A stretch of 64,000 nt of DNA from Salisediminibacterium halotolerans (lineage in GTDB: Bacteria > Bacillota > Bacilli > Bacillales > Salisediminibacteriaceae): positions 184,219-248,218 of the forward strand of contig NZ_RKQQ01000007.1 of the NCBI RefSeq assembly GCF_003814815.1, written 5' to 3'. Below are positions 63,837 through 64,000 of this stretch, in pieces (within the stretch, counting starts at the first letter, position 1; every line of letters begins with the position of its first letter). A program made the translations under genes and the position numbers. The notes beneath the pieces are model-generated. The model was not told where the DNA came from. It ran no database searches and saw nothing but the letters and a program-made list of their open reading frames with translations.

Positions 63837-64000
63837 TCAGACTGCAGACAAACTATATTTTGATGTCAGCCATGAATCCACTACCCTCCGCTTGCCCCGG
63901 GCAAGGACTCAGCTAGTATTCGGCGGCCTCGGACCGCCGAATCCGGATCTTCGTCGCTTGCTTTCCCGGAGGCGTCGGAGGAGTGGATGCATGGCTTCTT
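63837..64000. repeat. Structured repeat family, copy C (cut by window end)
   Basis: Same orientation as copy B and nearly identical to its first 160 bases: CAGACTGCAGACAAACTATA at the end, the AGCCATGAATCCACT outer arm, the ATTCGGCGG/CCGCCGAAT hairpin with a variant loop, and CTTGCTTTCCCGGAGGCGTC without interruption. The rest lies beyond the window. Confidence 0.85.

Noticed and set aside
1..64000. CRISPR array, rRNA, prophage or integrative element
   Set aside because: No regularly spaced short repeats, no cas, phage or integrase genes, and only one tRNA were seen.

Overview
The window looks like a chromosome segment of a low-to-moderate G+C Bacillaceae (Firmicutes). Strong Shine-Dalgarno sequences, TTG/GTG starts, a T-box leader and a GlcT/RAT switch are all visible. 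Gene order across the first 37 kb follows the Bacillus subtilis uvrC-lysC-yslB-sdhCAB-ysmA-ysmB-racE-rph-ysnAB-ysoA-tig-clpX-lonA-ysxC-hemAXCDBL-valS backbone. Every sporulation or germination gene that sits in this backbone in B. subtilis (gerE, gerM, lonB, spoVID/ysxE) is missing, which suggests a lineage that does not form spores. Several proteins are strongly acidic, which fits a halophile. The operon at 52.3-59.3 kb has the gene content and order reported for the respiratory selenite reductase operon srrEABCDF of Bacillus (Salisediminibacterium) selenitireducens MLS10. I therefore infer that species or a close relative; this rests on memory, not on a database match.

Layout. 0-5 kb: the 3' part of uvrC, aspartokinase with an internal beta-subunit start, yslB, and a KtrB/TrkH potassium channel. 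5-8.2 kb: sdhCAB. 8.2-12 kb: thioesterase, then glcT, a RAT/terminator switch and ptsHI without ptsG. 12-15.6 kb: marR-family regulator, racE, rph, rdgB-like, yfcE-like and tRNA-Arg(TCT). 15.6-24 kb: an unrecognised gene, ysoA, tig, clpX, lon, ysxC and an orphan amino-acid ABC ATPase. 24-30.5 kb: the complete hemAXCDBL operon from glutamyl-tRNA to uroporphyrinogen III. 30.5-33.7 kb: an ABC exporter pair, a CxxC-20-CxxC protein and a Nudix hydrolase. 33.7-37.6 kb: a T-box leader, valS and a D-amino-acid transaminase. 37.6-38.2 kb: repeat copy D with a nested MITE. 38.3-39.6 kb: a YuiF-like transporter. 39.7-45.2 kb (minus strand): two cell-surface/signalling operons, sipW-tasA-acidic repeat protein and histidine kinase-response regulator-degenerate HD-GYP. 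45.3-45.6 kb: repeat copy A. 45.7-52.1 kb: assorted metabolic genes (MDR oxidoreductase, thiamine-binding-type protein, isoaspartyl methyltransferase, Cys-poor YeeE/YedE protein, Gfo/Idh/MocA oxidoreductase, MBL hydrolase, phoU, yisL). 52.3-59.3 kb: the srr operon. 59.3-60.4 kb: ald. 60.5-60.9 kb: repeat copy B. 61-63.8 kb: a KTSC-like gene, an OmpR/HAMP two-component system and a small membrane protein. 63.84 kb to the end: repeat copy C, cut by the window.

How parts work together. In the srr operon, SrrC should take electrons from quinol, SrrB should relay them through four [4Fe-4S] clusters, and the Tat-exported SrrA should reduce the chalcogen substrate outside the membrane. SrrD is the dedicated maturation chaperone. 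Two multi-rhodanese lipoproteins, SrrE and SrrF, flank the enzyme genes and probably handle sulfur or selenium species at the cell surface. An 11-bp-period direct repeat upstream of srrE is a candidate activator site.

The most unusual non-coding feature is a family of four roughly 350-bp structured repeats. Each lies directly against a terminator-like hairpin. In two copies the hairpin is duplicated on both sides of the element. One outer stem is conserved in pairing but not in sequence.
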